Positions 1 to 12,731 of a stretch of 64,000 nucleotides of DNA are shown in pieces (position 1 is the first letter of the stretch; the number at the start of each line of letters is the position of its first letter). This DNA comes from Allium sativum (taxonomy: Eukaryota > Streptophyta > Magnoliopsida > Asparagales > Amaryllidaceae). Location: contig CM060915.1 in assembly GCA_030737875.1 (NCBI GenBank), positions 571,500,577 to 571,564,576 on the forward strand, read 5' to 3'. A model generated the notes under the pieces. That model did no database searches. It saw only the letters and a program-made list of their open reading frames with translations, and was not told where the DNA came from. The position numbers and the translations under genes were made by a program.

Positions 1-3000
1 TTATCAAGTTCATTAAGTTGAAGCTTCTGAAGTTCTCCTGCTTGCTCTAAGTCAAGATTTAAAGTTTTTATTGCCCATAACGCCCTATGTTCGAGTTCAA
101 CTGGCAAGTGACATGGCTTACCAAAAATAAACCGATAAGGGGACATACCTAAGTTTATTTTGAAAGCAGTGCGGTAAGCCCAAAATGCGTCGGTTAACTT
201 TTGGGACCAATCTTTACGATTTCGATTCACAGTTTTCTCAAGGATTTGCTTAATCTGCCTATTTGATACTTCAACCTGCCCACAAGTTTGAGGATGGTAC
301 GGAGTGGATAACTTGTGGGTTATCGAATACTTTCTCATGAGGGCTTCAAAAGAACGATTAAAGAAGTGTGTCCCGTTATCACTGATTATTATGCGAGGTG
401 TGCCAAACCTTGAGAAGATATTTTCTTTCAAGAAGCGCACAACAACCTTGTTATCGTTTGTTTTGCATGGACCAGCTTCGACCCATTTAGAAACATAATC
501 TACAGCTAAGAGAATGTAAAGGTTCCCAAAAGAATTAGGGAAGGGTCCCATGAAGTCTATACCCCAAACATTAAAAATTTCGACCTCTAGAATGGGGCTT
601 AGGGGCATCATATTCCGTTTAGAAATTTTTCCTAAAAATAGACATCGATCACAAGTTTTGCAAAATTCGTACGCGTCTTTGAAAAGATTAGGCCAGTAGA
701 AACCCGATTGGAGAACTTTTTCGGCTGTCTTTTTGGGACCAAAGTGACCACCACAGGCTTGGTCGTGACAGAAAGTGAGGACACTGCGAGTTTCAGTGTC
801 GGGAACACACCTTCGAATGATTTGGTCTGGACAGTATTTGAAAAGATAAGGGTCGTCCCAATAAAAATGTTTCACTTGGGAAAAGAATTTGTGTTTATCC
901 TGCTTAGACCAAAAGGAAGGGGTCTGCTTAGTAACTAAGTAGTTGACAATGTCAGCGAACCAAGGATATGTGGACAATGAAAAGAGTTGTTCATCCGGGA
1001 AGTTCTCGTTGATCGGAAGAGAAGAAGACGGGGCATTTGGAAGACGAGACAAGTGGTCTGCAATAACATTGTCAGATCCCTTTTTATCCTTAATGGTAAG
1101 GTCAAATTCTTGAAGTAGAAGGATCCAACGAATGAGACGAGCCTTAGCATCCTTTTTAGAGAAAAGATACTTAAGTGCGGAATGATCGGTATAAACCGTG
1201 ATGTGTGAGCCAACTAGATAAGGCCTGAATTTTTCTAGAGCGAAAACAACTGCCAAAAGTTCTTTTTCAGTGGTCGTATAATTAATTTGGGCATCGTTCA
1301 AAGTCTTGCTCGCGTAGTAAATGACATGAATAATTTTATCTATGCGTTGTCCTAAGATAGCGCCAACAGCGAAATTCGAGGCATCACACGTGATTTCAAA
1401 AGGTAGCTTCTAGTTGGGAGAGCAGATGATCGGGGCAGAGACAAGTTCATTTTTAAGATGCTCAAAAGATGAAATGCAATCAGAATTGAAGTCGAAAGGA
1501 ACATCCTTACCAAGAAGACTGGTCAAAGGTCGAGTGATTTTGCTAAAATCCTTTATAAAGCGACGATAGAAGCCAGCATGACCTAAAAAGGATCGAATGT
1601 CCTTAACGGATTTGGGAATGGGAAGATTCGAGATATCCTCAATTTTGGCTTGGTCTACTTCAATTCCTTTATTAGAGATGACATGTCTTAAAATAATGCC
1701 ATGTTTGACCATGAAGTGACACTTTTCCCAATTAAGCGTTAAGTGTTTATCTTTGCAACGGTTAAGAACAAGATCCAGGTGATGTAAACACTCGGTGTAA
1801 GAATCCCCGATGATGGAAAAATCATCCATGAACACTTCCAAAAATCGCTCGATCATATCAGAAAAAATGCTAATCATGCACCTCTGAAAGGTAGCAGGTG
1901 CATTACAGAGACCAAAAGGCATACGACGGTATGCAAATGTACCAAATGGACAAGTGAAAGTGGTTTTCTCTTGGTCCTCAAGGGCGATAGGGATTTGATT
2001 ATAGCCCGAGTACCCGTCAAGGAAACAATAGTACTCGTGACTGGCTAGCCATTCTAACATTTGATAGATAAATGGCAGAGGGAAATGATCCTTACGTGTT
2101 GCAGCGTTAAATTTCCTATAGTCAATGCAGACACGCCAACCGGTCTGGGTGCGGGTTGGGATAAGCTCGTTAGCTTCATTTTGGATCACGGTAACCCCTG
2201 ATTTCTTAGGTACGACATGAATCGGACTAACCCATTGACTATCGGAAATTGGGTAGATGATTCCATTGTCAAGACATTTAAGGATTTCAGCACGAACTGC
2301 TTCTTTCATGATAGGGTTTAGTCGACGTTGGGGATCACGAGTAGGTTTGGCATCATTTATAAGGTGGATTCGATGTTGGACTATCGAAGGACTAATCCCC
2401 TTAATATCATCCATGGACCAACCAATTGCTTCCTTTTTTTTCTTAAGGATGGGAAGGAGCAATTGTTCCTGCTCTAAAGTAAGGTCAGAAGCGATAATGA
2501 CAGGAAAAGTTTCATTGACTCCTAAGTAAGCATACTTAAGATGACTGGGCAACACTTTTAGGTTAGATTTTGGGGACGACTCAACCGAAGAAATTGGTTG
2601 AGGGATAGACTCAATTTTGAGTGGCTCGACAGGAATCGAATCAGAGATATTTTTGGGAATATCTTGAAAAAAGGTTTCGTAATTCGATTCAATTTCGTTA
2701 TTCAGATGGTCGAGCTCGGGTTCATTGTCGTGGACTGAATGAATTTCAGAAAACTGATCCACGTAAGAGTTAGGAGAGTTTTCGGTTCTAAAGATGTTTA
2801 GCTCAACAGTTATGTTACCGAACGTAAATTTCATAGACCCATTTCTGCAGTTGATAAGCGCATTAGAGGTTGCTAAGAAGGGTCGTCCTAGAATCAAAGG
2901 GATCTGGTTTGCAGGATTGCTTACCTGTTGAGTTTCTAGGACAATGAAATCAACTGGAAAGATGAATTCACCTATTTTGATCAATACATCCTCGATTTCG

Positions 3001-4895
3001 CCCACAGGTTTCTTAATTGAATGGTTAGCAAGCTGATGGGTAACCTTGGTGGGTTTCAGTTCTCCTAGCCCTAATTGGCGATAGACGGAATATGGAAGCA
3101 AGTTAACACTAGCACCTAAGTCTAGCAGGCATCTATCGATTTTCTTGTCCCTAATAGTACATGATATTGTTGGGCAGCCAGGATCTTTGTATTTCACTGG
3201 CATTGATTGGGACAAGACCTCGCTTAGAGTTGCCGCCAGAAACACTTTCTTAGGTACATGTGTATGACGTTTTTGAGTGCACAAATCTTTTAGAAATTTT
3301 GCGTACTGTGGAACTTGTTGTATAATATCTAAAAGAGGAATGTTCACTTTAACTTGCTTAAATATTTCAAGGGTCTTTTCTAGCTGATCCGTCTTTTTCC
3401 TAGGTCGGAGTCTATGAGGAAATGCAGCAGACAACTCAATAGGTTGGGCTACTTGAGTTTGAGGATGGTCCTTGTCAGAAATTGGCTCAATGTTTTGATC
3501 TGAGTTGGTCGAATTTTTGATAGGGTTTGGAAGATCGTCCGGTAAAGCATTTGGGTTGACCACATGGTTGTCAATCTTTTTTCCGGATCTAAGAGTCTTG
3601 ACAGCATTCAATTGACTAACGTTTGAATCTTGAACGATGTGAATTTGGTTATAATTTGAATTTTGTCCTCTAGGATTTTGGATGGGCTGACTTGGAAACG
3701 TACCCTTTTCCCTTTCACTAAATCTAGCGTTAAGTTGAGACATTTGTTTTTGAATTTCACTCATTTGTTGATTCGTGTTTTGCATGTATGATTGCAAGTA
3801 GTTGTCTAACTTGTTTTGATTTTCAACACTTTGCTTAGTCATTTGCGCTAAAAGGTTGCTCACCTCAGATAAATCCCCCTCAATCGTAGAAAGGCATTTT
3901 TCATATTGGGGTGCAACCGTTTGATTGTGGAAAGGCGCCCGGTTCGAAGTGTACTGATTTTGCCTAAGAGGAGGGTTCGAAGCATTGCTTGGAAATGCTC
4001 GATTCGAGGTTCTATTCATCAGAGGGTTATTCGTACCATAAGAAAGATTTGGGTGGTTGTTGTGTCTGTTGAAAGCGTTTACTTGCTCAAGGGACTGGGG
4101 ACAGTCATCAGCCATGTGATTAGTGTCAAGACATATGTGACACATAGCTTGGGAAACGTTATTAGACTGAGTGTGTGTTCTAACAACGTTCAGGATGGCA
4201 TCAACTAGAGTATTAGAAGAAGAGGAAGAGGATTCGACAGAATTACTACTGGATCGCGAATAGAGAGATTTTTCATTAGTTCGTTCCCATTGTTTCGATT
4301 TTTCTGCTAACTCATCCAGAAATTTCCATGCTTCTACATCAGTCTATTTTAGAAAATTGCCCTGACACATGGACTCTAACATTTGTTTGGAACTATTATC
4401 GAGTCCATCGTATACAGTTTGACATAACGACCATGTTTCGTAACCATGATAGGGACAACTTAACAACAGTTCTTTAAATATTTCAAAATATTGCCAAAAA
4501 GATTCACCCCCTTTTTGGTGGAAATTAGTGATTTCATTTCTGACTCTAGCCGTTTTTTCTGGAGGGTAGAACTTTTTAAGGAAAACTGCTGTAAATTCAT
4601 CCCACTTTTTTATCGAATTTGGAGGCAAGCTGCGAAACCATTTTTCTGCTGAGTCAGTTAGTGCAAATGGAATCAAACGAAGTTTAATACCATCCTCACA
4701 TAACTGTTGTAATTTAAATGTTGCACAAGCATATTCAAATTTGGTTAAGAAACTATATGGTTCATCATGAGAAAAATTACCAAATTTGGGAAGGATGTTT
4801 ATCTAACTCGATCGGATTTCAAAGTGATTACCCACAGGATTGGGTAATTGTATGCAAGAAGGGACAGAAACTCTATCGGGAAGAATTTTGTCCAT
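1..4895 (-). pseudogene. Athila-type gag-pol polyprotein with three in-frame TAG codons (partial at left edge)
   Basis: One reading frame runs from ATG at 4895-4893 to base 1 (over 1,630 codons), broken only by TAG at 4805-4803, 4346-4344 and 1412-1410. Order: capsid-type gag core (about residues 70-185, encoded near 4676-4344); a CCHC knuckle near residue 252 (CHICLDTNHMADDC); aspartic protease motif DLGAS near 3120; RT with FMDDFS near 1830; RNase H with [11 protein letters not shown] near 1180; integrase with the His/Cys zinc site, the catalytic Asp in IDFMG and SDNGTHF, and Glu in GQVEVSNRQ. The contexts suggest the stops arose from Gln or Trp codons (CAG or TGG to TAG), as expected from C-to-T decay of methylated DNA. 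Apart from these stops the frame is open, so the copy is not ancient. The start was chosen because it is the first ATG in frame upstream of the gag core. Confidence 0.9.
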
Positions 4896-7800
4896 CAAGG
4901 TGCGAGGTGCGGGCTAGTTAGTCATTTCTAAAGGTTGGTCGAGAAAAAGCGGGTTTTGGGGAAAGAGAAGGTGGTCTGATTCTAACTAAACGACGAGATT
5001 CTTTGTCACGGGTCCAAGTTTGCATGCACCAGAAAGAAGAAGAAAAGAGTTCGCCAAAGAAATTTGGACAATGGAGAAGTTCAGAAAGAGGTGAGAGATA
5101 GAAGAAAAGTTTTTTTGAAAATGGGAGTTTTGGAAAATTCCTACCTACAGAACTAAAGATGGCTAAAGAATAAAAAGAAGTTAAAATTTTTATGTATTTT
5201 TTTGTTTTTCAATTTTTTTTTTTTTTTTTGAGGAATTTTGTTTTTTTTCAACAATCAAATACACAGAGATTGGCTATGATGAAGTTTTCTGTCCTTAATA
5301 GCTCCTAACCAAAATTATATAGTGACACGTTTGATTACTTAGAACAAATGATTTCTCAGCCAGTTAACGGACATGAGTTATTGGTGCACCAGGGATCACC
5401 CTAGCAATGCAACCGAAGGTTTAAGTACCTTCAGAGTAACAACCGATATAATATTTACGAATCACCGTAATATTTATAAATGGTTATTTCTTTGTCGTAG
5501 TCTAGACACCAAGAAATAATTCGTTCCAAATGAATCAACTATCAAAATACAAGCCCTAGATGAGCCCGCGACTCCCTTAAGTCCAACGTCTAACCGTTAT
5601 TATTAGTCAGATTCTACGATGAAATGCAATTTGTGGGCTAAGGAAAGGGTGATGAAATCCCTCACCTTATGTGAATTGGGGTATTGCCCTTAACAGAATG
5701 AATACAGATGCAGAAATAATAATCACAGAAATTAAAAGATTTTACAAGCAAGCCGCTGCCCCTGCAGAAGATTTTTACAAGCAATGTCTATATTTTTTTT
5801 ATTTGCAGTAGTAGTCCCTGTAGAGTTAGAAAATACTCACCTAGATCGGCAGTCCGTCCAGTGCAATTGAGTAGCGCTAACACGTTCACACCCCACTTGG
5901 TGTGCAACCGCTCGAACAATGAATAGTCCACTGCTTTCTGTTGTTGTCGCCTCCTTTTTTTTTTAAAGACCTTTTTCTGATTTCCACTGTACCGGTTTTC
6001 ATTTATTATTTTTTGAGACTAAATGGAAGTTGAAATAAAGAGAAAAAAATGAAACTAAAAAGAACTAAATTTAGCAAAAACGAAACTAAGTTTGAAATAA
6101 AAAAACAAAAAACAAAAGAATTAAGATGACTTAAACAAAAAGAAAACGAAAAGGAAAACAAACTGGGCTTAACAGATTGAACCAGACACAAAAGTGAAGC
6201 TACTGACCCAAATTCAAGCCTGGAAATTTGGTTTATTCAAGCAAGCCGCTGACCCAAATCAAAAGCCCAAATCTCTCTCAATTAAAACACAATTATTCCC
6301 TCAACTCCTAAAACAACACAGACAAAAGGTCGAAACCATTTTCCCAAACCCAAGAAAGAATCGAACGTAACAAATTTCTCCGCCGCCTTTTTCTTTAATC
6401 GAAATCTAATCGATCTCGACAGGGAACCAAGAAATTTTCGAACCTTGTTTTCTGAGTGGCAGTTAGGGGTTTCTGAAATCGACGGTGCGAATTACTGTTC
6501 GAAGAAAGGTGATTTTGGTCGCGATGAGAGTGTTCGACAATGAAGGTGGAAAGTTGCGGCGCAGATCGGTGGTTTTGGGAACTTGCGGTTTCTGTTGAAT
6601 TGTGATGTGAGGATTGTGGTTCGCTGAATCGGCGAAGGTGTATGCGGATATGAAATTAATAAAGAAGGTGGATGTGAGCAGTAGTGTTGAAAGAAGGGTA
6701 TTGGTTTGTTGTGGAGTGATGGACGTCAGGTGTTGTTTTGTGAAGGAAGGGCTCGCGCTAGTTTCTGGTTACGGAAATGTGATGAGGCTGTGAAGATGTG
6801 GTAAATGCTGAAGCTCGTTCATTTGCTGTGTTAGGCAGAAGGAGTATGGAGAGGGGAGGATGAACGTGGTAATGGCATGGTTGTAGGAGCAGACTCGTGC
6901 AGCACTGGTTATAGCACTTTTTGGAGTTTGGCTATTCGGTAGCCTGCAATGCAAAAGCAGGCTGGTAAGGCAAATGAATTGTTGGCTTGAGTGGCTTGCA
7001 CAGCAAAAGTGAATGTAGTGGAGCTGGTTCGTAAGGAGAAGTTGAGTGGAATTATCGAGGGTGAAGGAAGGTGTATATTTTTATGCGGGGGATGTGTTGA
7101 GCGTGGAGTTTGGTGTAATCAGACAGTCGAGAGGGGTGAAAGTCGAGGACTGTGAAGAGGTGTAAGAAGGTAACGGACGATTTGGAGAAGTTGAACGGTG
7201 ATGAAGTTCAGGCAGGAAAGCAACAGGGCAGTAGGATGTATATGGAGGGACGAGATTTGTTGGTTGAATGGTGTTATGACTGAATTGGGTTTATTAACGG
7301 AGTATGAGGGTAGTGTAAGGTAGTGGTGGCGTTAGGGGTTTGTTCGTGGATGTGGTATTCAGCAGTGCAAAAGTGGATTTGTGGTGATGTAGATCCGAAG
7401 TGGGATGAATTTGTTACAGTGGAGGTTGGTGAGGGCTGTGAGATGGTTGCTATGTTAGAGTGGAAGTGGTGGTGGCAGTGAGGTGCTTGGGGTTGCGGCA
7501 GTTATGGGTGATAGGTGCTTGGGGTTGCCACAGGCTTAGGCTAATTTGCGTGAGGTATATTTTTGGTGAAAGCCAGTGGTTTTTTTTTTGTAATGAAGAT
7601 GAAGGGTGGAAACAGAAGACTCTGTGAATTGTAAAGGAGAAAATGTTGTGTTGCTGAGGGATTGTGGAACTGTTTGGATGAAGGTGAATGATGTTGCTGG
7701 TTGATTTATAAAGGATTGCTGAGAACTATGAAAAGAAGGTAATCAGGAAATATAAAGCAGAGAAGGAAAGAACTTATGGACAGAGGTCTAGCAAAAAGGA

Positions 7801-8186
7801 AAGCATTAATTTTTTTATATAAAGAAATTGTAAATAGAAGGAAAGAAGGAAATTGTAGAAGAAAATGAAAAGAAAACCGGGAAACTAATCGGAAAAGAAT
7901 TGGTAAGAGTTTTTTTTATAGAAAATATAGAAAAGAGGAAAGAAATTGTACAGGGAAAGAAATTGAAATAGGCAATGAAAGAGGAAAGAATCCAAACACA
8001 AAATTGAAAAAAAAAAATCTCTATCACAGTATCCACCAACAATACCAAATCAAAGCTAATCAATCAAGAGATTCTTTTTATATATATAATTGAGAATAAA
8101 AAAAATTATGAAGGAAAACTAAAGAGAAACTAAAAAAACAACAATAAAAATATAACCCGAAGGATTATAAATAAAAATTATTTTGG
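4896..8186 (-). other. Long non-coding leader of the Athila-like element
   Basis: About 3.3 kb separate the primer site from the gag ATG. It has only short open frames without recognisable motifs, poly-A/T runs (for example 5210-5230 and 5950-5965) and purine-rich tracts. This is longer than a typical gag leader. It could include an old inserted fragment: 5280-5720 has a different, more balanced composition. I see no gene in it. Confidence 0.5.
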
Positions 8187-8204
8187 TCCTCGGCAATGGC
8201 GCCA
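8187..8204 (-). other. Primer-binding site, tRNA-Asp type (Athila-like element)
   Basis: On the minus strand the 18 bases begin TGGCGCC and continue to match the 3' end of plant tRNA-Asp. They lie six bases inside the LTR edge at 8210. This is the usual primer site of the Athila lineage and fixes both the orientation and the inner edge of the LTR. Confidence 0.85.
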
Positions 8205-8209
8205 AAATT

Positions 8210-8540
8210 TGTTTGCGAAAAAATTAAACAGTTGTAAACAACTGTAAAATCCGTTCGGCTTTCCTAAACAACAAGGATTGTTGTAGAGGGTGTCGAACTC
8301 TGGGACCAAAAATATTTTAATTAATAAATCTAATCAAGTTATTCCAGGATTTTGATTGATTGGAAACACAGAAAATAGCAGCAATTAAATAAAAAAGAGA
8401 GATTTATATAATAAGAGAAAGCAATTAGGGGATAATGACATAGATTGGATTCACACTCATCAATAGCCAACAAATAAATATAGATATGATTCATGTTTAT
8501 GTCACAAACATGAATCAACGATAATTAGGTTCTTAGAATC
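8210..8540 (-). repeat. Athila-like 5' LTR, 3' portion (left of nested insert)
   Basis: On the minus strand this piece ends CGCAAACA next to the primer site, giving the CA terminus. It continues across the nested elements into 28326-29332. It contains a short hairpin (GATTCATGTTT with its complement near 8490-8518). Its last five bases GAATC face GAAAC at 28326, an imperfect (4/5) target duplication of element A. Confidence 0.8.
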
Positions 8541-9883
8541 TGTAACACCCCACCTCCGTTAAGGTCACTCACAAAGGGAATGCCTTAACTTTAATGGAGC
8601 GTTTTAGTAAACAGAACAGAAATTTACAAGACAGATAAAACAGTACTTGAAAAAATTATAACTTTATTACAACAGAAACCGAAGCAAGTTTGGTTACATC
8701 TTTTCAAATCACAATATCAGAATTCAAGTACAAAAATATCAGTCTTGTACAAAAGTCTTCAGAATGCATAGTTTTTAAAATCATAATCCCCACAGAAGCT
8801 GCCATAAGGAGTCAAGCCATACTTTAAGCACTTTAAGTACTTCAAGCAGAAGAAATCCGGATTAAGCTAAAGTATTCCCTCCTTGGAAACCTGGGGGGAA
8901 ACAGAAGAAAAAGGGGCGAAAACAAGCAAGGTCAGACATAAAGTCTGGCAAGTCCAGTGACTTTCAGCATATGAACGTATAATAATAATAATGACATGAA
9001 AATAAGCTGGATAAGAGATAACAGTAACTGGAGCAACAAATATACTTAGGTTAAACAGAAGAAACATAATAATATTACTTTCCACCTCTCTGCACTAATA
9101 CTAGTATAACAAGATTAGGTGTAACCCCAATGTCTAAACTGAAACAGAAATAGGAACAGAATAATTTCCACAGAAGAGAATGCTAGTAATGGGCCTTTAC
9201 CACCCCAACAGAAACAGACAGAAACAGAATGCTAATAATGGGCCTTTACCACCCGAACAGAAGGTACAGAAACAGAAACAGATTAATCCCTACGGAAATA
9301 GAATGTAGAATTAGGTGTACACTAGTAAATGGGCCTTTACCACCCGAACCGACGGTACCACGCAAAAACAGACAGGTGTTACCACCCAACAGAAACAGAC
9401 AGAACTAAGTGTACCCTAAAACCCTACCCCAAGTGATCGGCTCCCTAAAACATAAATACCTTGTGCCAGCCCAACAAAAGGGTGTATCACTCCCCAAAGT
9501 GGCAACCTTTAAATGACACAGACCTATTTACAGATGTCACGGCGTCTTACATCCTCAGAGGCAGACAGGGATCCATGCACGCACATGACCCGGTTGGAAC
9601 GCACCATCAACACCCCTCGCCATTATCAGAACGTACCACTTATAATTAGTTCAGTAAGCGTGCCCGGACCCTACCTACTGTTGGGTCAAAGTTTGATACC
9701 AGAAAGGGTTACTAACTAATATGGGTCCCAAACAACAGATGACACAAGTAATTTCCCTCCTAACCTTGTGTCCCCAGACTAATAGATTTCAGATTAACTT
9801 GTTTACAAGTTCAGACATACAGAGTTCAGATCAACTAGTTCACAGATCAGACAAGTTTTCAGACTAACGGATCAGATATACAG
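8541..9883 (-). repeat. Element A 3' LTR, portion left of element B
   Basis: Nearly identical to the matching part of the right LTR (24770-26121). It includes the conserved stem-loop at 8930-8948 and a G6 run that is G7 in the other copy. It ends with TACAG (9879-9883), repeated at 20463-20467 after element B. Confidence 0.88.
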
Positions 9884-10158
9884 TGTAACAACCCGTATTT
9901 TGAATAACATGTTATAACATAAATCAAGGCATAATTAAATGATAAAATCTGAATCAAGGGAAACGGGATACTCCATTGCGTTCATCTCGGAAAAATACGC
10001 GAAATAGAGTCTGAGTTTTCGAAAATCGGAGTCCGTATGACCAAGTTATGGCCCGTCAAAGTTTTCAGAAAATTTCAAGTTCAAAAACAGTTCAAATTTG
10101 AATTCAGAATTCAAATTCAGCCAAGCAGGATAGGCGGGAAAATTCCCGCCACCCCCAA

Positions 10159-10232
10159 GTCGACTGGGGAGTCGACTTGGGAGTCGACACACCCCAGGTG
10201 GTGTCGACTGCCCAGTCGACACCCCTGTCGAC
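10159..10232 (+). promoter_or_regulatory. GTCGAC palindrome cluster, element B LTR
   Basis: Six GTCGAC palindromes in 74 bp, joined by short C/G-rich linkers, at +276 from the LTR start and about 130 bp upstream of the TATA box. All six are also intact in the 3' LTR (17467-17540). Families A and E have a similar cluster at the same position. A promoter-proximal binding array is an inference. Confidence 0.6.
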
Positions 10233-10364
10233 TTGGGTGGTCGGCCAGTTTGGCCTGGGTGCACCTGACTTGTTCCTCAAGACATGCTTTAGGGCTTGTG
10301 ACGGACTTTAATGGCTCAGATCTGAATTAGGGTTAATCCTATGGCTAAAACTAATCCTAACTTC

Positions 10365-10372
10365 TATAAAAA
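10365..10372 (+). promoter_or_regulatory. TATA box of element B LTR
   Basis: TATAAAAA about 480 bp into the LTR; repeated at 17673-17680 in the 3' LTR. Confidence 0.65.
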
Positions 10373-11641
10373 GACCCTAACACCTAGCCTAAACACTCAT
10401 AAATCAATCCTACAACGAAGTTATGCCAAAATGCTCTCTCACCATGGCCTCCACCCTCTTGTCATAATCTCCATCTTCATTCATATGAGAGTTTCTAAGC
10501 TTGTTTGAGAGTTTCTAAGTTTGATTCAAGGCTAAAGTTCAATCTTTCTTCATCAAAGCAAGGATCTTCTTCTTATTTCTCAAGGGTTTTGATTGGAGCT
10601 TATCATTTGGGGGTTTTTAGTGTTGCTAGTGTGGCTTCGTCTCAATCTTATTTTATTTTATAGTCTTCATAGCATAGTAAGCCCTATTCTACTCTTAGAT
10701 TTAAACTACGAAGTTAAATATGACATGTTGCAAGTTTGAGTTTGGGCCTAAGTATGATTTGTGCTTTGAATCTATCATGTTATGCATAGATTTATTCTAT
10801 GTATGTTTGTAAAGCTATCACCTTGACTTTGTGGATTGAAAGCTATGAGCTTTGTTTGGAAATGTTGCATAATGCAACATAGAAACTCTCATAACCTTTA
10901 TGTTAACTTGCATATGATGTTATATGCGAATCACTATTTATCATCCTATGCCATCTATGACCATGTATCACCTATTTGCTAAGTTTAATGTCATGCATGT
11001 GTAGATTGGAATTGGACCTAAGTGCAAAATTTACCTTGAACCTATCATTGTATGCATAGATCTACTCATGTCTCTCTTGATCTATGATTGTGGATCTATC
11101 ATGAACCTAGTACCGTTCATGTTGACCTTGGGAAAAATGCTATGAAATGGATTATGGCTTATGCATGTTAACAAACCTTAACCCCTCATGTTCCTTAACA
11201 TGCATATGATGATATTGAACCTATTTGTTATGCACAAGTTAGGATTGTCACCCTATGTCAACTATTACCATGTTACCACCCTATTTGCTAATTATGCTAT
11301 CATACATGTTTGTGGCCAAAACACCCTTATGCTATTTGATATGTTTGGGGCCAAGTCACCTTTTATGCTATCATACATGTTGAGGCCATATGCTAGTATG
11401 TTGAACCCCTTTTTCCTCAAATATCACCATGTTTAACTTGCGATAGACTTTGCCATCTTACGCCCACCTTGTCATATTCTTATGTTTCCCCTTTTGATCT
11501 ATTTGCATTGATGCGAACTTACGTTCGATGAGGTTACGTTATGGGTAAACTTAAATGACATGAAACATGACTTGAAAATATGACATGTGATTATACTTGA
11601 AACATGAACATGGACATGACATGTAGAAAACATGAAAGTGG

Positions 11642-11850
11642 CCAACTCGAGGTTGGGTTGAGTTCGTAGCATAAATCTACCCGGAACCGACCGGCTTAAC
11701 TAGTGGCTACAAACAATAGGACCCAATGTGAGTAGTTGGTCATATCGCACTTAAAACCCGAGGTTAGACTAGGTTATGGTGTAAAGCTACCCGGACCCGC
11801 ACGGCTTAACTAGTAACCACAACAAAGTCTAATGTGAGAGGTTGCGGTGC
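11642..11850 (+). repeat. Paired hairpin module in element B LTR
   Basis: Two diverged copies of an about 100-bp unit of the form GAGGTT...ACCCGG...CGGCTTAACTAGT...AATGTGAG. Outer stems are TTGGGTT with GACCCAA, then TTAGACT with AGTCTAA. Inner stems are GTAGC with GCTAC, then TGGT with ACCA. The homologous module is in the 3' LTR (18951-19155), in A (20627-20836 and 26285-26496) and in E (59035-59258). Confidence 0.65.
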
Positions 11851-11872
11851 ATTAAGTTAATTAATGCCACAT

Positions 11873-12100
11873 GGTAGGGTTAAGTCATGGACTACTTGAA
11901 TACTTAACCAATTAAACACGATGGATTGGTAGGGTTAAGTCATGGACTACTTGAAAACTTAACCAATTAAACACGATGGATTGGTAGGGTTAGGTCATGA
12001 ACTACTTAAATATACTTAACCAGTTGAACACGATGTATTGATAGGGTTAAGTCATGAACTGCTTGGATACACTTGACCAACTCAATACATGGTTAGGATA
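11873..12100 (+). repeat. Tandem repeat, four units of 55-57 bp, each able to fold
   Basis: Units begin TAGGGTT at 11875, 11930, 11985 and 12042. The first two units pair GGTTAAGT with ACTTAACC; the later units keep a weaker version. The same array is at about 19183-19408 in the 3' LTR. Confidence 0.8.
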
Positions 12101-12731
12101 GGGTTAACCAAACTTAACCCATTTAAAACCCTAGTTACGTGGTCCTTTTCAGCAGTAACCTACTTGGGAGTATCTGGATACCCTGGACTAGGCTAGGGTG
12201 GGGCACGATTACTGACTGATTGTAAGAGACCAAAAGAGACGGCTGAATAGTGCACCAGTTAAGTTCAGGCGGACCATGGTCGTGCACATTAAGTCCGGAG
12301 TTGAACATGGGCACCAGTAGGTTTAGACTGTGCGTGCTTGATTTGTGTCTGTGGTTTACACCCTAGGACTGGATACACCCTAGGGTGGACCTTGCACAGT
12401 TAACTACATTCCATGATTAGGCCGTATGACACCGATACACGACGAGTTAGGCTTATAGGGAGCCGATCGACTAGACCGAGTAGTTGGACCTTGATTTAGG
12501 TCACCTCATGATGTTGGGCCAACTTTGGGCCAAGGGATCATTTCTTGTTTATACTTGACATGGATTAGAATACTAGTACACCTGGTGCAAAACTTAACCT
12601 TGTATATGCGATGCCACACTTGATCTATCTTGTTAACTTTTCACCATGCCAGTTATCATCCTATGTTTCACCTCTGTTTTACATGTCCAGTTAACTTTAT
12701 TAATTTTTATACTAATAGTAGGTAGGACTTA

